This document shows positions 8,123-16,922 of a stretch of 64,000 nt of DNA, one piece after another; within the stretch, counting starts at the first letter, position 1; each line of letters starts with the position of its first letter. Both the position numbers and the translations under genes were made by a program. Location: positions 186,001-250,000 of the forward strand of contig NZ_JAKCMI010000044.1 in NCBI RefSeq assembly GCF_021412585.1, written 5' to 3'. The notes under the pieces are model-generated. The model was not told the origin of the DNA. It worked only from the letters and a program-made list of their open reading frames with translations, and did not search any database. Origin of the DNA: Halomonas alkalisoli (lineage in GTDB: Bacteria > Pseudomonadota > Gammaproteobacteria > Pseudomonadales > Halomonadaceae).

Positions 8123-8592
8123 ATCGCGCCCCCTCGAGCGTCTGGCGGCGCCCCGTCCATTTCTTTGCCTTCGGTCTCGGCAGCGGTGCCGTGCCCTGGG
8201 CGCCGGGTACCTTCGGTACCCTGGCGGCCATCCCGTTCTACTGGCTGATGTCCGAGTTGCCGCTGAACTGGTACCTGATTCTGGTGGCGGTTTCCTTCGT
8301 GGCGGGCGTCTGGCTATGCGACAGGACCTCGCGCGATCTCGGCGTTCACGACCACTCCGGCATCGTCTGGGACGAGTTCGTCGGCTACTGGATCACCATG
8401 GCAGCGGTACCCTTCTCATGGGAGGCGGCGCTGTGGGGGTTCATCCTGTTTCGCATCTTCGACGTCTTCAAGCCATGGCCGATTCGCTGGGCGGACCGGC
8501 GTGTCGCAGGAGGGTTCGGCATCATGATCGATGATGTGCTGGCCGGAATCTACGCCTGGAGTACGATGCACCTCTGGCTCTGGTTACACTGA
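8119..8592 (+). CDS. pgpA: Phosphatidylglycerophosphatase A
   Basis: PgpA removes phosphate from phosphatidylglycerophosphate to make phosphatidylglycerol at the inner membrane. The 157-residue protein has several hydrophobic segments and the conserved motifs GSGAVPWAPGTFGTL (about 22-36), HDHSGIVWDEFVGYW (about 76-90) and the C-terminal DDVLAGIYAW. It is the last gene of the block and is translationally coupled to thiL, an arrangement common in gammaproteobacteria. Confidence 0.95.
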   Translation: MNRAPSSVWRRPVHFFAFGLGSGAVPWAPGTFGTLAAIPFYWLMSELPLNWYLILVAVSFVAGVWLCDRTSRDLGVHDHSGIVWDEFVGYWITMAAVPFSWEAALWGFILFRIFDVFKPWPIRWADRRVAGGFGIMIDDVLAGIYAWSTMHLWLWLH

Positions 8593-8662
8593 GTTACCAG
8601 AGGTGCGATAGTTGATGTGATAGTTGGTGCGATCGTCAAGGAAACGACAAGGAGGCGGGGCT

Positions 8663-9901
8663 ATGCGCAAGGAACGTCTCATCGTTCCGCTGCTGGTACT
8701 GTTGCTGCTGGCCTGGCTGGCCGGGCAGGGCCTTTCCAGCCACTTCTTCGAACGGGAATTGGCACGAACGCTCACTGATCTCGAGGCGCGAGGTGAGCTG
8801 GTCGTGGAGCGCTCGGAGGTGGAGCAGGGCGTATGGTCCTCGACCGGGCGCATTTACCTGTCGCCGTTGCTTGGGGATGTATGGCAGCTGGAGCTGACGT
8901 ATCGAGCTCGGCATGGGGTGCTCAATACGCACCTGAACGGCGAGGCGATGCTGCGCCATGGCCCGGAGCACGCACAGCTGTTCGGTGACCTGCTGGCCTC
9001 GTCGCCTCCGCTCTGGCAGGCCAGCTATCACACCCTGACCGGTACCCTGGAAGGAGGGCTTCGGCTCTCGCCCCTGCGGGTCACCCAGCAGGATCGCGAA
9101 CTGGTGTTCGATGGCGGCCGGCTTCATTTCAGCGGCCAGCAGGGCGACTGGCGCCTTCGCGCGCATCTCGACCCCTGGCGGTTGACCGATGGAATCGCCA
9201 GCCTGTCCGTCGGTTCCTCCACGCTCAACAGCCACTATGCCTATACCGAGGATGCCCATGCCTTTACCCAGGAGGATCGGCTGCAGGTCGAGTCGATGGC
9301 CTGGCGCCAGCCGCAGCTGAGCCTGGATGCCAGCAATCTTCGGGTCACCAATCGAATGGCCCTGGATGAGCGAGAGCTGAGGATGCAGCTCGATATCGAC
9401 CTGGGCGAAGTGCAGACGGCGGACCAGGTGCTGCTCACCGGGGAGCTGGCAGTCGAGCTGTCGCGCCTGAATGCCGACGCCCTTCGAGCCAGCATGTTCC
9501 GGCTTCGTGAGCTGGCGGCCAGCGGGCACCATGAACTCGATCGCCATGAGCTGCTGGCACAGCTCGAGCCACACATGATTCAGGTGCTCCAGGATTCGCC
9601 GCGCCTCGACCTGATCAACCTCCAGTTGGATAGCCCCATGATGGGGCTGTCGGCCCGGGTCGATGGCTCGCTGTTCTTCGACGGCCGCCGTCTCGACGAG
9701 CTGAGGCTGGTCGACATCGACGACCCCGCCATGCAGGGGCGTTGGCGCCGTCGTCTCGACGGCGATTTCACCTGGTACGACCTGCCTACCGTGGCGGCCC
9801 TGTGGCTCGGCCTGCCATTGGACACCCGTACCCTGGAAGTCGACGTGGGGCGGGGACAGGTGCGCGTCAACAGCCGCCCCTTGCCTCAGCTGTGGCGCTG
9901 A
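8663..9901 (+). CDS. DUF945 (YdgA-like) family protein
   Basis: The 412-residue product begins with a single hydrophobic segment (residues 6-25, rich in L and V) that is probably an uncleaved anchor or signal. The body resembles the YdgA/DUF945 family: an early HFFERELARTL stretch, then long beta-rich segments with alternating polar and hydrophobic residues. Family members sit in the inner membrane or periplasm and their function is not established. The ATG at 8663 has a strong AAGGAGG site. It stands alone between pgpA and lon. Confidence 0.75.
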   Translation: MRKERLIVPLLVLLLLAWLAGQGLSSHFFERELARTLTDLEARGELVVERSEVEQGVWSSTGRIYLSPLLGDVWQLELTYRARHGVLNTHLNGEAMLRHGPEHAQLFGDLLASSPPLWQASYHTLTGTLEGGLRLSPLRVTQQDRELVFDGGRLHFSGQQGDWRLRAHLDPWRLTDGIASLSVGSSTLNSHYAYTEDAHAFTQEDRLQVESMAWRQPQLSLDASNLRVTNRMALDERELRMQLDIDLGEVQTADQVLLTGELAVELSRLNADALRASMFRLRELAASGHHELDRHELLAQLEPHMIQVLQDSPRLDLINLQLDSPMMGLSARVDGSLFFDGRRLDELRLVDIDDPAMQGRWRRRLDGDFTWYDLPTVAALWLGLPLDTRTLEVDVGRGQVRVNSRPLPQLWR

Positions 9902-9974
9902 ACCAGTTCGGCCCATTGCGCCTACCCGCTTCGCGGCCCTGTCTATCTTTGCTCCCGACGCGATTTCACGCCAC

Positions 9975-10001
9975 CTTGAACACGACACCTTGACCCCCGT
10001 C
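9975..10001 (+). promoter_or_regulatory. Candidate sigma-32 (heat shock) promoter for lon
   Basis: CTTGAA at 9975-9980, a 13-base spacer and CCCCCGTC at 9994-10001 resemble the sigma-32 consensus (CTTGAAA, 11-16 bases, CCCCATNT). The -35 matches well and the -10 keeps its C-run. It lies about 95 bases before the lon start, and lon belongs to the heat-shock regulon in related bacteria. Confidence 0.5.
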
Positions 10002-10095
10002 ACCTGGAAATAGTGGGTAGATGACTTGAAGTTGCCCGATTGCGCCCGCATTCCTCAGGTCAGACTCCGGCTCCCAGCTTCAGGATGAGGTTTCG

Positions 10096-12537
10096 ATGAG
10101 CGATTACGATCAGGATGAGCAGAATTGGCAGCAATCGATGCGCGATAACGCGGAAGACGAGTGGACGGGCTCCGACGGTGAAGCGGAGGACTCCCTGAAC
10201 AATGCCGTGGTGCCAGCAAGCGAATACCTGCCCGAACGTATCTACCTGCTGCCGATTCACAACCGGCCCTTCTTCCCCGCTCAGGTGCAGCCGCTGGTGA
10301 TCAACCGCGAGCGCTGGGAGGATACGATGCGCCGGGTCGGCAATACGCCCCACCATACCCTGGGGGTTGCCTTCGTCGGCGATACTGGCATCGACGACCT
10401 GAGCCATGAGTCGTTTCCCGAATATGGCACGGCGGTCAAGGTTCACAAGTTGCAGGGAGAGGACCAGCAGCTCCAGTTCATCGCCCAGGGCCTCCGGCGC
10501 TTTCATATCCAGCGCTGGCTATCGAAGAAACCGCCCTACCTGGTCGAGGTGAGCTACCCGCGGGAGCCGGTCGACTCCGACGAGGACGAGACCCGCGCCT
10601 ATGCCATGGCGATCATCAACGGCATCAAGGAGCTGCTGCCGATCAACCCGCTCTATGGCGAGGAGCTCAAGCACTACCTCAACCGCTTCAGTCCCCACGA
10701 GCCGGGTCCGCTGACCGATTTCGCCGCGGCGATCACCTCGGCACGGGGAAGCGAGCTACAGAAGGTGCTTGAAACCCTGCCGGTACAGGCGCGCATGGAG
10801 AAGGTGCTGCCGCTGCTGCGCAAGGAGATCGACGTTGCCCAGCTGCAGACGGAGATCAGCGAGCAGGTCAACGCCCAGATGCAGGAGCGGCAGCGGGAGT
10901 TCTTCCTGCGCGAACAGCTCAAGGTCATCCAGCGTGAGCTGGGCATCTCCAAGGACGATCGCGAGAACGACGTCGATACCTTCCGCGACCGCCTCGAGAG
11001 CCTGGTGGTGCCGCCCAAGGTACTGACCCGCATCGAGGAGGAACTCGACAAGCTCTCGGTGCTGGAGACCGGCTCGCCGGAATACGGCACCACGCGCAAC
11101 TATCTCGACTGGCTGACATCGATGCCCTGGGGGGTGCGCAGCGCCGACCAGATGGACCTCGCTCACGCCCGCGGGGTACTGGATCGCGATCATGACGGCC
11201 TCAAGGACGTCAAGGAACGCATCATCGAGTTTCTCGCCGAGGGTACCTTCAAGGGCGATGTGGGCGGCTCGATCCTGCTGTTGGTGGGCCCCCCGGGGGT
11301 TGGCAAGACCTCGGTCGGGCGTTCCATCGCCGAGGCCCTGGGGCGCCAGTTCTACCGCTTCTCGGTGGGCGGCATGCGCGACGAAGCCGAGATCAAGGGC
11401 CACCGGCGCACCTACATCGGCGCCATGCCGGGCAAGCTGGTGCAGGCGCTCAAGGAGGTGGAGGTCGAAAACCCGGTGATCATGCTCGACGAGATCGACA
11501 AGATGGGGCAGTCCTTCCAGGGCGACCCGGCGTCGGCGCTGCTCGAGGTGCTCGATCCCGAACAGAACATCGATTTCCTGGACCACTACCTGGACGTCCG
11601 GCTCGATCTCTCCAAGGTGCTCTTCGTCTGTACCGCCAATACCCTGGATTCGATTCCGGCGCCGCTGCTCGACCGCATGGAACAGATTCGTCTGTCGGGC
11701 TACATCGCCGAGGAGAAGGTGGCCATCGCCAGGAACCACCTCTGGCCCAAGCTGCTCAAACGCGACCGGATTCCGAAGAAACGTATTAACTTGACGGATG
11801 CGGCGCTGAAGCAGGTGATCGAGGGATATGCCAGGGAGGCCGGGGTGCGCCAGCTGGAGAAACAGCTGCACAGCATCGTGCGCAAAGCCGCGGTCAGGCT
11901 GCTGGAGGGCGACCAGCCGTCAGTGAAGGTGTCGGTCAAGAACCTGGAGGAGTATCTTGGCGCGCCGCTGTTCCGCCAGGAACAGGTGCTCAAGGGGGAG
12001 GGCGTGGTCACCGGCCTGGCCTGGACCTCCATGGGCGGGGCGACCCTGCCGATCGAGGCTGGCAAGGTGCACTCCCTGACCCGGGGCTTCAAGCTCACCG
12101 GCAAGCTGGGTGAAGTGATGCAGGAGTCGGCCAATATCGCCTACAGCTATGCCCTGGGACACCTGGCCGAATATGGGGCCGATGCGGACTTCTTCGACTC
12201 CGCCTTCGTCCACCTGCACGTACCCGAGGGCGCCACGCCCAAGGATGGCCCCTCCGCGGGGGTGACCATGACCACGGCGCTGCTCTCGCTCGCCCGGCAT
12301 CAGTCCATCGACCGGCCGCTGGCGATGACCGGCGAGCTGACTCTGACCGGACAGGTACTGCCGGTGGGCGGCATTCGCGAGAAAATCATTGCGGCGCGTC
12401 GCAGCAAGATCTTCGAGATCATCCTGCCCGAGGCCAACCGCCGCGACTATGTCGAACTGCCCGACTACCTCAAGGAGGGGGTGACGGTGCACTTCGCCAG
12501 GCGCTACCAGGATGTGGCCAAGGTGGCTTTCGGCTAG
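10096..12537 (+). CDS. lon: ATP-dependent protease Lon
   Basis: Lon degrades misfolded and some regulatory proteins in the cytoplasm. The 813-residue protein has an N-terminal substrate-binding domain (about 45-340), the AAA+ module with Walker A GPPGVGKT near residue 397, and the C-terminal protease domain with catalytic S720 (in PKDGPSAG) and K763 (in REKIIAAR). The first 40 residues are an acidic, glutamine- and asparagine-rich extension, making it slightly longer than the E. coli protein. Its stop overlaps tail-to-tail by three bases with the SDR gene on the other strand. Confidence 0.97.
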   Translation: MSDYDQDEQNWQQSMRDNAEDEWTGSDGEAEDSLNNAVVPASEYLPERIYLLPIHNRPFFPAQVQPLVINRERWEDTMRRVGNTPHHTLGVAFVGDTGIDDLSHESFPEYGTAVKVHKLQGEDQQLQFIAQGLRRFHIQRWLSKKPPYLVEVSYPREPVDSDEDETRAYAMAIINGIKELLPINPLYGEELKHYLNRFSPHEPGPLTDFAAAITSARGSELQKVLETLPVQARMEKVLPLLRKEIDVAQLQTEISEQVNAQMQERQREFFLREQLKVIQRELGISKDDRENDVDTFRDRLESLVVPPKVLTRIEEELDKLSVLETGSPEYGTTRNYLDWLTSMPWGVRSADQMDLAHARGVLDRDHDGLKDVKERIIEFLAEGTFKGDVGGSILLLVGPPGVGKTSVGRSIAEALGRQFYRFSVGGMRDEAEIKGHRRTYIGAMPGKLVQALKEVEVENPVIMLDEIDKMGQSFQGDPASALLEVLDPEQNIDFLDHYLDVRLDLSKVLFVCTANTLDSIPAPLLDRMEQIRLSGYIAEEKVAIARNHLWPKLLKRDRIPKKRINLTDAALKQVIEGYAREAGVRQLEKQLHSIVRKAAVRLLEGDQPSVKVSVKNLEEYLGAPLFRQEQVLKGEGVVTGLAWTSMGGATLPIEAGKVHSLTRGFKLTGKLGEVMQESANIAYSYALGHLAEYGADADFFDSAFVHLHVPEGATPKDGPSAGVTMTTALLSLARHQSIDRPLAMTGELTLTGQVLPVGGIREKIIAARRSKIFEIILPEANRRDYVELPDYLKEGVTVHFARRYQDVAKVAFG

Positions 12538-13280
12538 CCTCTCGTTGGCGAACCCAGGGAAACGCTGGCGCCGCCATCGACGATCAGGGTGTCGCCGGTG
12601 ATGAAGGTGTTGGCCGGCGAGGCGAGGAAGGCAGCGACGTTCGCGACTTCCTCGGCCTCGGCAACGCGGCCGAGCGGGGTGCTGGCCTGCCACAGGCGGC
12701 GGGATTCCGAGTCGGCGCTCTGCATGCCGGTGGCGACGGGGCCCGGCGCCACCGCGTTGACCAGTATGCCGTGGGGGCCCAGTTCCACCGCCAGTGCCCG
12801 GGTCAGCGCCAGGATCGCACCCTTGCTCATGGCATAGGCGGAGCGCTCGGCGGTGGTGCGCAGGCCATGGGCAGAGGCGACGTTGACGATGCGTCCACCC
12901 CCGCTGGCAATCATCAGCCGGGTGGCCGCCTGGAGTGCCCGGAAGGCACCGGTGACGTTGACCGCCATCATCGTGTCCAGGTCCTCGCGCGAGACCTCGA
13001 CGAAGCGGCCGCGGCGAATCACGCCTGCCGCGTTGATGCAGGCGTCGAGCCCCTGGCCATGCCGCTCGATCCCCGCAAAGGCCTGGGCGATACTGTCGGG
13101 GTCGGCCAGGTCGCAGGCCACGAATGATGCGCTGTCGCCCCAGGCTGCCAGGGTGCTCGCGACTCTCTCCCGGCGCTCATCCAGATCGAGCAGGAAGACA
13201 TGCTCCCCGGCCTCGAGCATTGCCTCACAGATGGCAGCGCCGATTCCTCCGGCCGCACCGATAACCGCCACAATACGCAT
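12534..13280 (-). CDS. Short-chain dehydrogenase/reductase (SDR), substrate unknown
   Basis: The 248-residue product is a classical SDR: cofactor motif GAAGGIGAA near residues 8-16, NAAGV in the middle, catalytic Y-x3-K in YAMSKGA, and the late VNAVAPGPVATGM stretch. An acidic residue after the second strand (LLDLDERRE) suggests NAD(H) over NADP(H). The start at 13280 is preceded by GAAGGAAAG; the frame is open further upstream but that part looks non-coding. It is divergent from the TRAP transporter genes and could act on the same substrate, though nothing proves this. Confidence 0.85.
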   Translation of the reverse strand: MRIVAVIGAAGGIGAAICEAMLEAGEHVFLLDLDERRERVASTLAAWGDSASFVACDLADPDSIAQAFAGIERHGQGLDACINAAGVIRRGRFVEVSREDLDTMMAVNVTGAFRALQAATRLMIASGGGRIVNVASAHGLRTTAERSAYAMSKGAILALTRALAVELGPHGILVNAVAPGPVATGMQSADSESRRLWQASTPLGRVAEAEEVANVAAFLASPANTFITGDTLIVDGGASVSLGSPTRG

Positions 13281-13410
13281 AGTCTTTCCTTCGATGGCCA
13301 TATTCGGGTGGTCAAGGCTGAAAAAATCGGCATTATAGACCTTTGCTGGACGTTCTTTGATAACAACCGACATCGCGCAGCGATGCTGGACACTTCTTAG
13401 GGAGATACGC

Positions 13411-14388
13411 ATGCGCCAGTTTATGCCTACTTTCACTCGCAGCCTGCTGGCCTCGGCGACCGCCGTCATGATGGGCGCCGCAGCCTTCTCCGCTCAGGCG
13501 GAAACCCGAGTGACCTATAAATCCGCGTCAGCCGGCACCGCCTACTACCAGATGGGCGTGGAGCTCTCGGAGGCGATCCGCAAGGGTACCGACGGCGATA
13601 TCCAGCTCACGCTGGAAGAGAGCCAGGGCTCGGTTCAGAACGTGATGGAAGTGATGGCCCGCCAGGGCAACTACGTCTTCACCACGCCGCCCGGCCTGGT
13701 GGAAAGCGCCATGGCCGGTGAAGGGCCCTTCGCCGAGCGACAGAGCCCCCGTTTCCAGGAGATTCGCGGCCTGTTCCCGATTCCGGCGATCACCATGCAC
13801 TTCGTTGCGGCCGGTGGCGAGGGCGTCATCGGGCTCGAGGACCTGGAAGACAAGCATATCCTGATCGGTCGCGGCACCTTCGGCGCCCGGGAGGCCGAGC
13901 GCTATCTCGAGCTGTTCGACATGATGAACAAGGTGCGCGTGGCCAGCGCCGAGATCGGCAGCGGCCCCGATGCACTGAAGAACGGCCAGATTGATGCCTT
14001 CGTGACGGCGAGCTCCTTTCCCACTCCCAACGTGATCGAGACCGCCGCGAGCATGCCGATCAGCCTGGTCAGTCTGACCGACGAGCAGATCGAGCAGACC
14101 GGCGCGGCACGCCAGACCATTCCGGCCGGCACCTATTCCGGCGTGGATCAGGACGTCGAGACCACCTCGCTGCCCGTCATTGCCTATACCACCACCGGCA
14201 TGGACGACGACACCGCCTACACCCTGACCAAGACCTTCTGGGAGCGTCGGGATGCCATGGCGGAAGAGACGGCCTGGTGGGGCAGTATCACCCACGACAT
14301 GGTCGGTAACATCGCCGGGTCGCTTCACCCGGGCGCGGTGCGCTACTACGATGAAGTTGGTATCGAGGTTCCCGACGAACTGCGCTAG
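13411..14388 (+). CDS. TAXI-family TRAP transporter solute-binding protein
   Basis: The 325-residue product begins with a signal peptide ending near AFSAQAE (about residue 30). It shows the TAXI pattern: SASAGTAYYQMG close to the N-terminus of the mature protein, the VQNVMEVMARQ region and RGTFGAREAERYLEL. TAXI proteins capture small organic acids such as glutamate or 2-oxoglutarate in the periplasm and pass them to a Na+-coupled TRAP permease. The permease gene follows after a 198-base gap containing a large palindrome. The start at 13411 follows AGGGAG. Confidence 0.92.
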   Translation: MRQFMPTFTRSLLASATAVMMGAAAFSAQAETRVTYKSASAGTAYYQMGVELSEAIRKGTDGDIQLTLEESQGSVQNVMEVMARQGNYVFTTPPGLVESAMAGEGPFAERQSPRFQEIRGLFPIPAITMHFVAAGGEGVIGLEDLEDKHILIGRGTFGAREAERYLELFDMMNKVRVASAEIGSGPDALKNGQIDAFVTASSFPTPNVIETAASMPISLVSLTDEQIEQTGAARQTIPAGTYSGVDQDVETTSLPVIAYTTTGMDDDTAYTLTKTFWERRDAMAEETAWWGSITHDMVGNIAGSLHPGAVRYYDEVGIEVPDELR

Positions 14389-14392
14389 GCTC

Positions 14393-14523
14393 TGTCCGAA
14401 AACTGGCTGCACTTGGCCATACGGCGTTAAAAATCGGCTCAAAGTACTCATTTACACCCCGTAAACTCCGTCTTTTCGCCGATTTTTGCCTTGTCTGGCC
14501 TTCGTTCGCCGACTTTTCAGACA
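14393..14523. repeat. 131-bp imperfect palindrome between TRAP binding protein and permease
   Basis: The ends are TGTCCGAAAA (14393-14402) and TTTTCAGACA (14514-14523), inverted with one mismatch. The arms continue inward over about 60 bases, including AAAAATCGGC opposite GCCGATTTTT, to a centre around ATTTACACC/CCCGTAAAC. The transcript would fold into one long stem starting five bases after the upstream stop codon. It resembles dispersed intergenic elements in halomonads; no transposase or target duplication is seen. Confidence 0.65.
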
Positions 14524-14586
14524 ATGCCTAACTCCCTGTTGGGGCCAGTGCTCCTGGCCTGGCCCTGATCGAAAGGCACCCTCTCT

Positions 14587-16395
14587 ATGTCGACATTCTC
14601 CTCTTCTCCGGCGGCCGGCAAGGCCGTCGGGAGTATAGGGTCGCGGGTTCACCCGGCCTGGGTATTGCTGGGCGGTATCACGGTGGTCTTTCACCTGGGC
14701 CTGATCTTCTACGGTCTCACCCCGGCACTCGTCAGCCGGCCGATGCACATGGCGCTGGCGCTGCCGTGGGTCCTCATCTTCGCCGCTCGCACGCCGTTCG
14801 AGCGCTGGAGCGGCTGGGTGCTAACCCTGCTGGGTATCGCCGCCTGCGGCTATATCGCCTTCAACGAGGAGGCGCTGTCGCAGCAGTACGGCTTTATCGA
14901 TACCCACCTGCAGATGGTCATCGGCGTCTTTCTCATCGGGCTGGCGCTGGAGGCCGCCCGCCGCGCAATCGGCTGGCCGCTGCCCCTGGTGGCGGTGGCG
15001 GCGCTGCTCTATGCGATATTCGGTACCCATATTCCCGGCCAGTTCGGCCATCCGGGGCTGCCGATGCAGAGCTTGATTGGCACCCTGACCATCGCCGAGG
15101 GCGGGCTCTGGGGTTCGCTTACCGGGGTCAGCGTCGGGGTGGTGGCGGTCTTCGTCATCTTCGGTGCGGTGCTCAATGCCGGTGAGGCGGGGCAGGGCTT
15201 CATGAACATGGCCAGCGCCTTCGCCGGTCGGCTGACCGGCGGAGCGGCCAAGGTGTCGGTGATCTCCTCTGCCCTGATGGGCTCGATCTCCGGCTCCGCC
15301 TCGGCCAACGTCGCCTCCACCGGGGCGATCACCATTCCCACCATGGTGCGCCTGGGGTATCCGCGCGCCCTGGCCGGTGGCGTGGAGGCGGTGGCCTCGT
15401 CGGGGGGGCAGATCATGCCACCACTGATGGGGGCCGGAGCCTTCGTCATGGTCGAACTCACCGGCACGCCCTATACCCAGATCATGGCCGCGGCGATGCT
15501 GCCGGCGATTCTCTATTTCGCCACCGTCTGGGTGGGCATCAACGCCTACGCCACGCGCCATGACCTGCGCCCCATGGCCGAAAGCGACAGGCCCAGCGGC
15601 AAGGAGGTGCTGATCACCTCGCTGTTCTTCGCCGTGCCCTTCGTCATCCTGCTCGAACGCATCTTTCTCGGCGGCTATACGCCTCAGTATGCGGCGAGCC
15701 TGGCCATCTTCGCCGGCATGCTGCTGCTGTTCTTCGACGTGACGCTCAGCTTCTCGCTGCGTGGCTTCGCCTCGCGGATGGCCGATGCCATGGTCACCGC
15801 GGGGCGTCAGGTCGCGATTATCGGCTCGATCATCATCTGTGCCTCGCTGGTCATCGGGGTGCTCTCCATGACCGGGCTGGGGGTGAAGATCACCTCCGGC
15901 ATTCTCTCCCTTTCCAACGAGATGCTGTGGCCGGCGCTGCTGCTCACCGCGCTCGCCTGCCTGGTGCTGGGGATGGAGGTGCCGACCACGGCCGCCTACG
16001 TGATCTGCGTTTCGGTGGCCGGGCCGGCGCTGACCGCCCTGGGGCTCGAGCCGCTGCTGGCGCACCTGTTCGTATTCTGGTTCGCGCTGCTCTCGACCAT
16101 CACGCCGCCGGTCTGCGGCGGGGTCTTCATCGCCGCCGGCATGGTGGGGGAGAACTGGCTAAAGGTAGCAATGAAGGCCATGGCGCTGGGCATCGGGCTC
16201 TATATCATCCCCCTGGCCATGGTCGCCAACCCGGACATCATCCGCCTCGCCTTCGACCCCGTCGCGGCGGTATTCGACGCGGTGAAGATCGCCATCGGCC
16301 TGGGTGGGATCTCCTACGGCGTCATTGCCCGCCGCGCCCTCTGGCTGCGGGTGCTGCTGGTCGTGGTGGGGGCGCTGGTGATCTTTGCGGTGTAG
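14587..16395 (+). CDS. TRAP transporter permease, fused DctQ-DctM type
   Basis: The 602-residue, strongly hydrophobic protein joins the small (DctQ-like, about the first 180 residues) and large (DctM-like) membrane subunits, as is usual for TAXI-type TRAP systems. Recognisable DctM elements include the VISSALMGSISGSASANVASTGAI run near residue 220-245 and SSGGQIMPPLMGAGAF. It works with the upstream binding protein to import an organic anion with Na+. The ATG at 14587 gives a short polar N-terminus before the first membrane helix. Confidence 0.93.
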   Translation: MSTFSSSPAAGKAVGSIGSRVHPAWVLLGGITVVFHLGLIFYGLTPALVSRPMHMALALPWVLIFAARTPFERWSGWVLTLLGIAACGYIAFNEEALSQQYGFIDTHLQMVIGVFLIGLALEAARRAIGWPLPLVAVAALLYAIFGTHIPGQFGHPGLPMQSLIGTLTIAEGGLWGSLTGVSVGVVAVFVIFGAVLNAGEAGQGFMNMASAFAGRLTGGAAKVSVISSALMGSISGSASANVASTGAITIPTMVRLGYPRALAGGVEAVASSGGQIMPPLMGAGAFVMVELTGTPYTQIMAAAMLPAILYFATVWVGINAYATRHDLRPMAESDRPSGKEVLITSLFFAVPFVILLERIFLGGYTPQYAASLAIFAGMLLLFFDVTLSFSLRGFASRMADAMVTAGRQVAIIGSIIICASLVIGVLSMTGLGVKITSGILSLSNEMLWPALLLTALACLVLGMEVPTTAAYVICVSVAGPALTALGLEPLLAHLFVFWFALLSTITPPVCGGVFIAAGMVGENWLKVAMKAMALGIGLYIIPLAMVANPDIIRLAFDPVAAVFDAVKIAIGLGGISYGVIARRALWLRVLLVVVGALVIFAV

Positions 16396-16922
16396 GTAAC
16401 ACCCCGGCATGGCAGGAAAAGTCAGCTGTTGGAGCGCTCGGTTCGGCGCTCCGAGTTTCCATTGCGACTGGCGCCGAAAGGCGCCCTGGCGGTTCGCGCC
16501 GGTGAAAAAAACTGCTGTTGGAGCGCTGCTCTGCATCGTGACTGGCGCCGACAGGCGCCTTGGCGGAGGCGGCAAGGCCAGTGGTTATCGCCAGCATTGG
16601 CAACACCGCGGTCGCGAGCTAAAGCTACCTCCTACAGGGCGGTAGTCGCCGACCTTGTAGGAGCGCTGGTCCCCATCGCGACTGGCGCCGATAGGCGCCT
16701 CGGCGGAGGCCGCAACGTCAGTAGGTATTGCCGGCATTGGCGACACCGCCGGGAGGCCTTCGGCCTCCAGCCGTGAGCTAAAGCTACTCCTACAATGAGT
16801 GGCACCGTTGGTGAAGAAGATCGCTGTTGGAGCGCTGGTCCCCATCGCGACTGGCGCCGATAGGCGCCCTGGCGGAGGCTACTAACGCCAGTGGTTATCG
16901 AAGAGGACGGAGGAGAAGAGAG
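16396..16922. repeat. Intergenic cluster of four GCTGTTGGAG/TTGTAGGAG-type repeat units
   Basis: This 527-base gap holds four related units beginning near 16423, 16512, 16655 and 16822. Each starts (G)CTGTTGGAGCGCT or TTGTAGGAGCGCT, followed by GCGACTGGCGCC and a hairpin of two GGCGCC blocks. Two units continue to a closing CTCCTACA that is the inverted partner of the head. The unit at 16655-16795 is complete, with ends TTGTAGGAG and CTCCTACAA, and contains a GGAGGCC-TTC-GGCCTCC hairpin. The same family recurs at 52066-52310. No gene is credible in this stretch. Confidence 0.8.

Noticed and set aside
14393..14523. Small insertion sequence
   Set aside because: No transposase frame and no target-site duplication is visible; it is a simple long palindrome.
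16396..16922. CRISPR array
   Set aside because: The repeated units are long, diverged and have inverted ends with hairpins; spacing is irregular and there are no cas genes.
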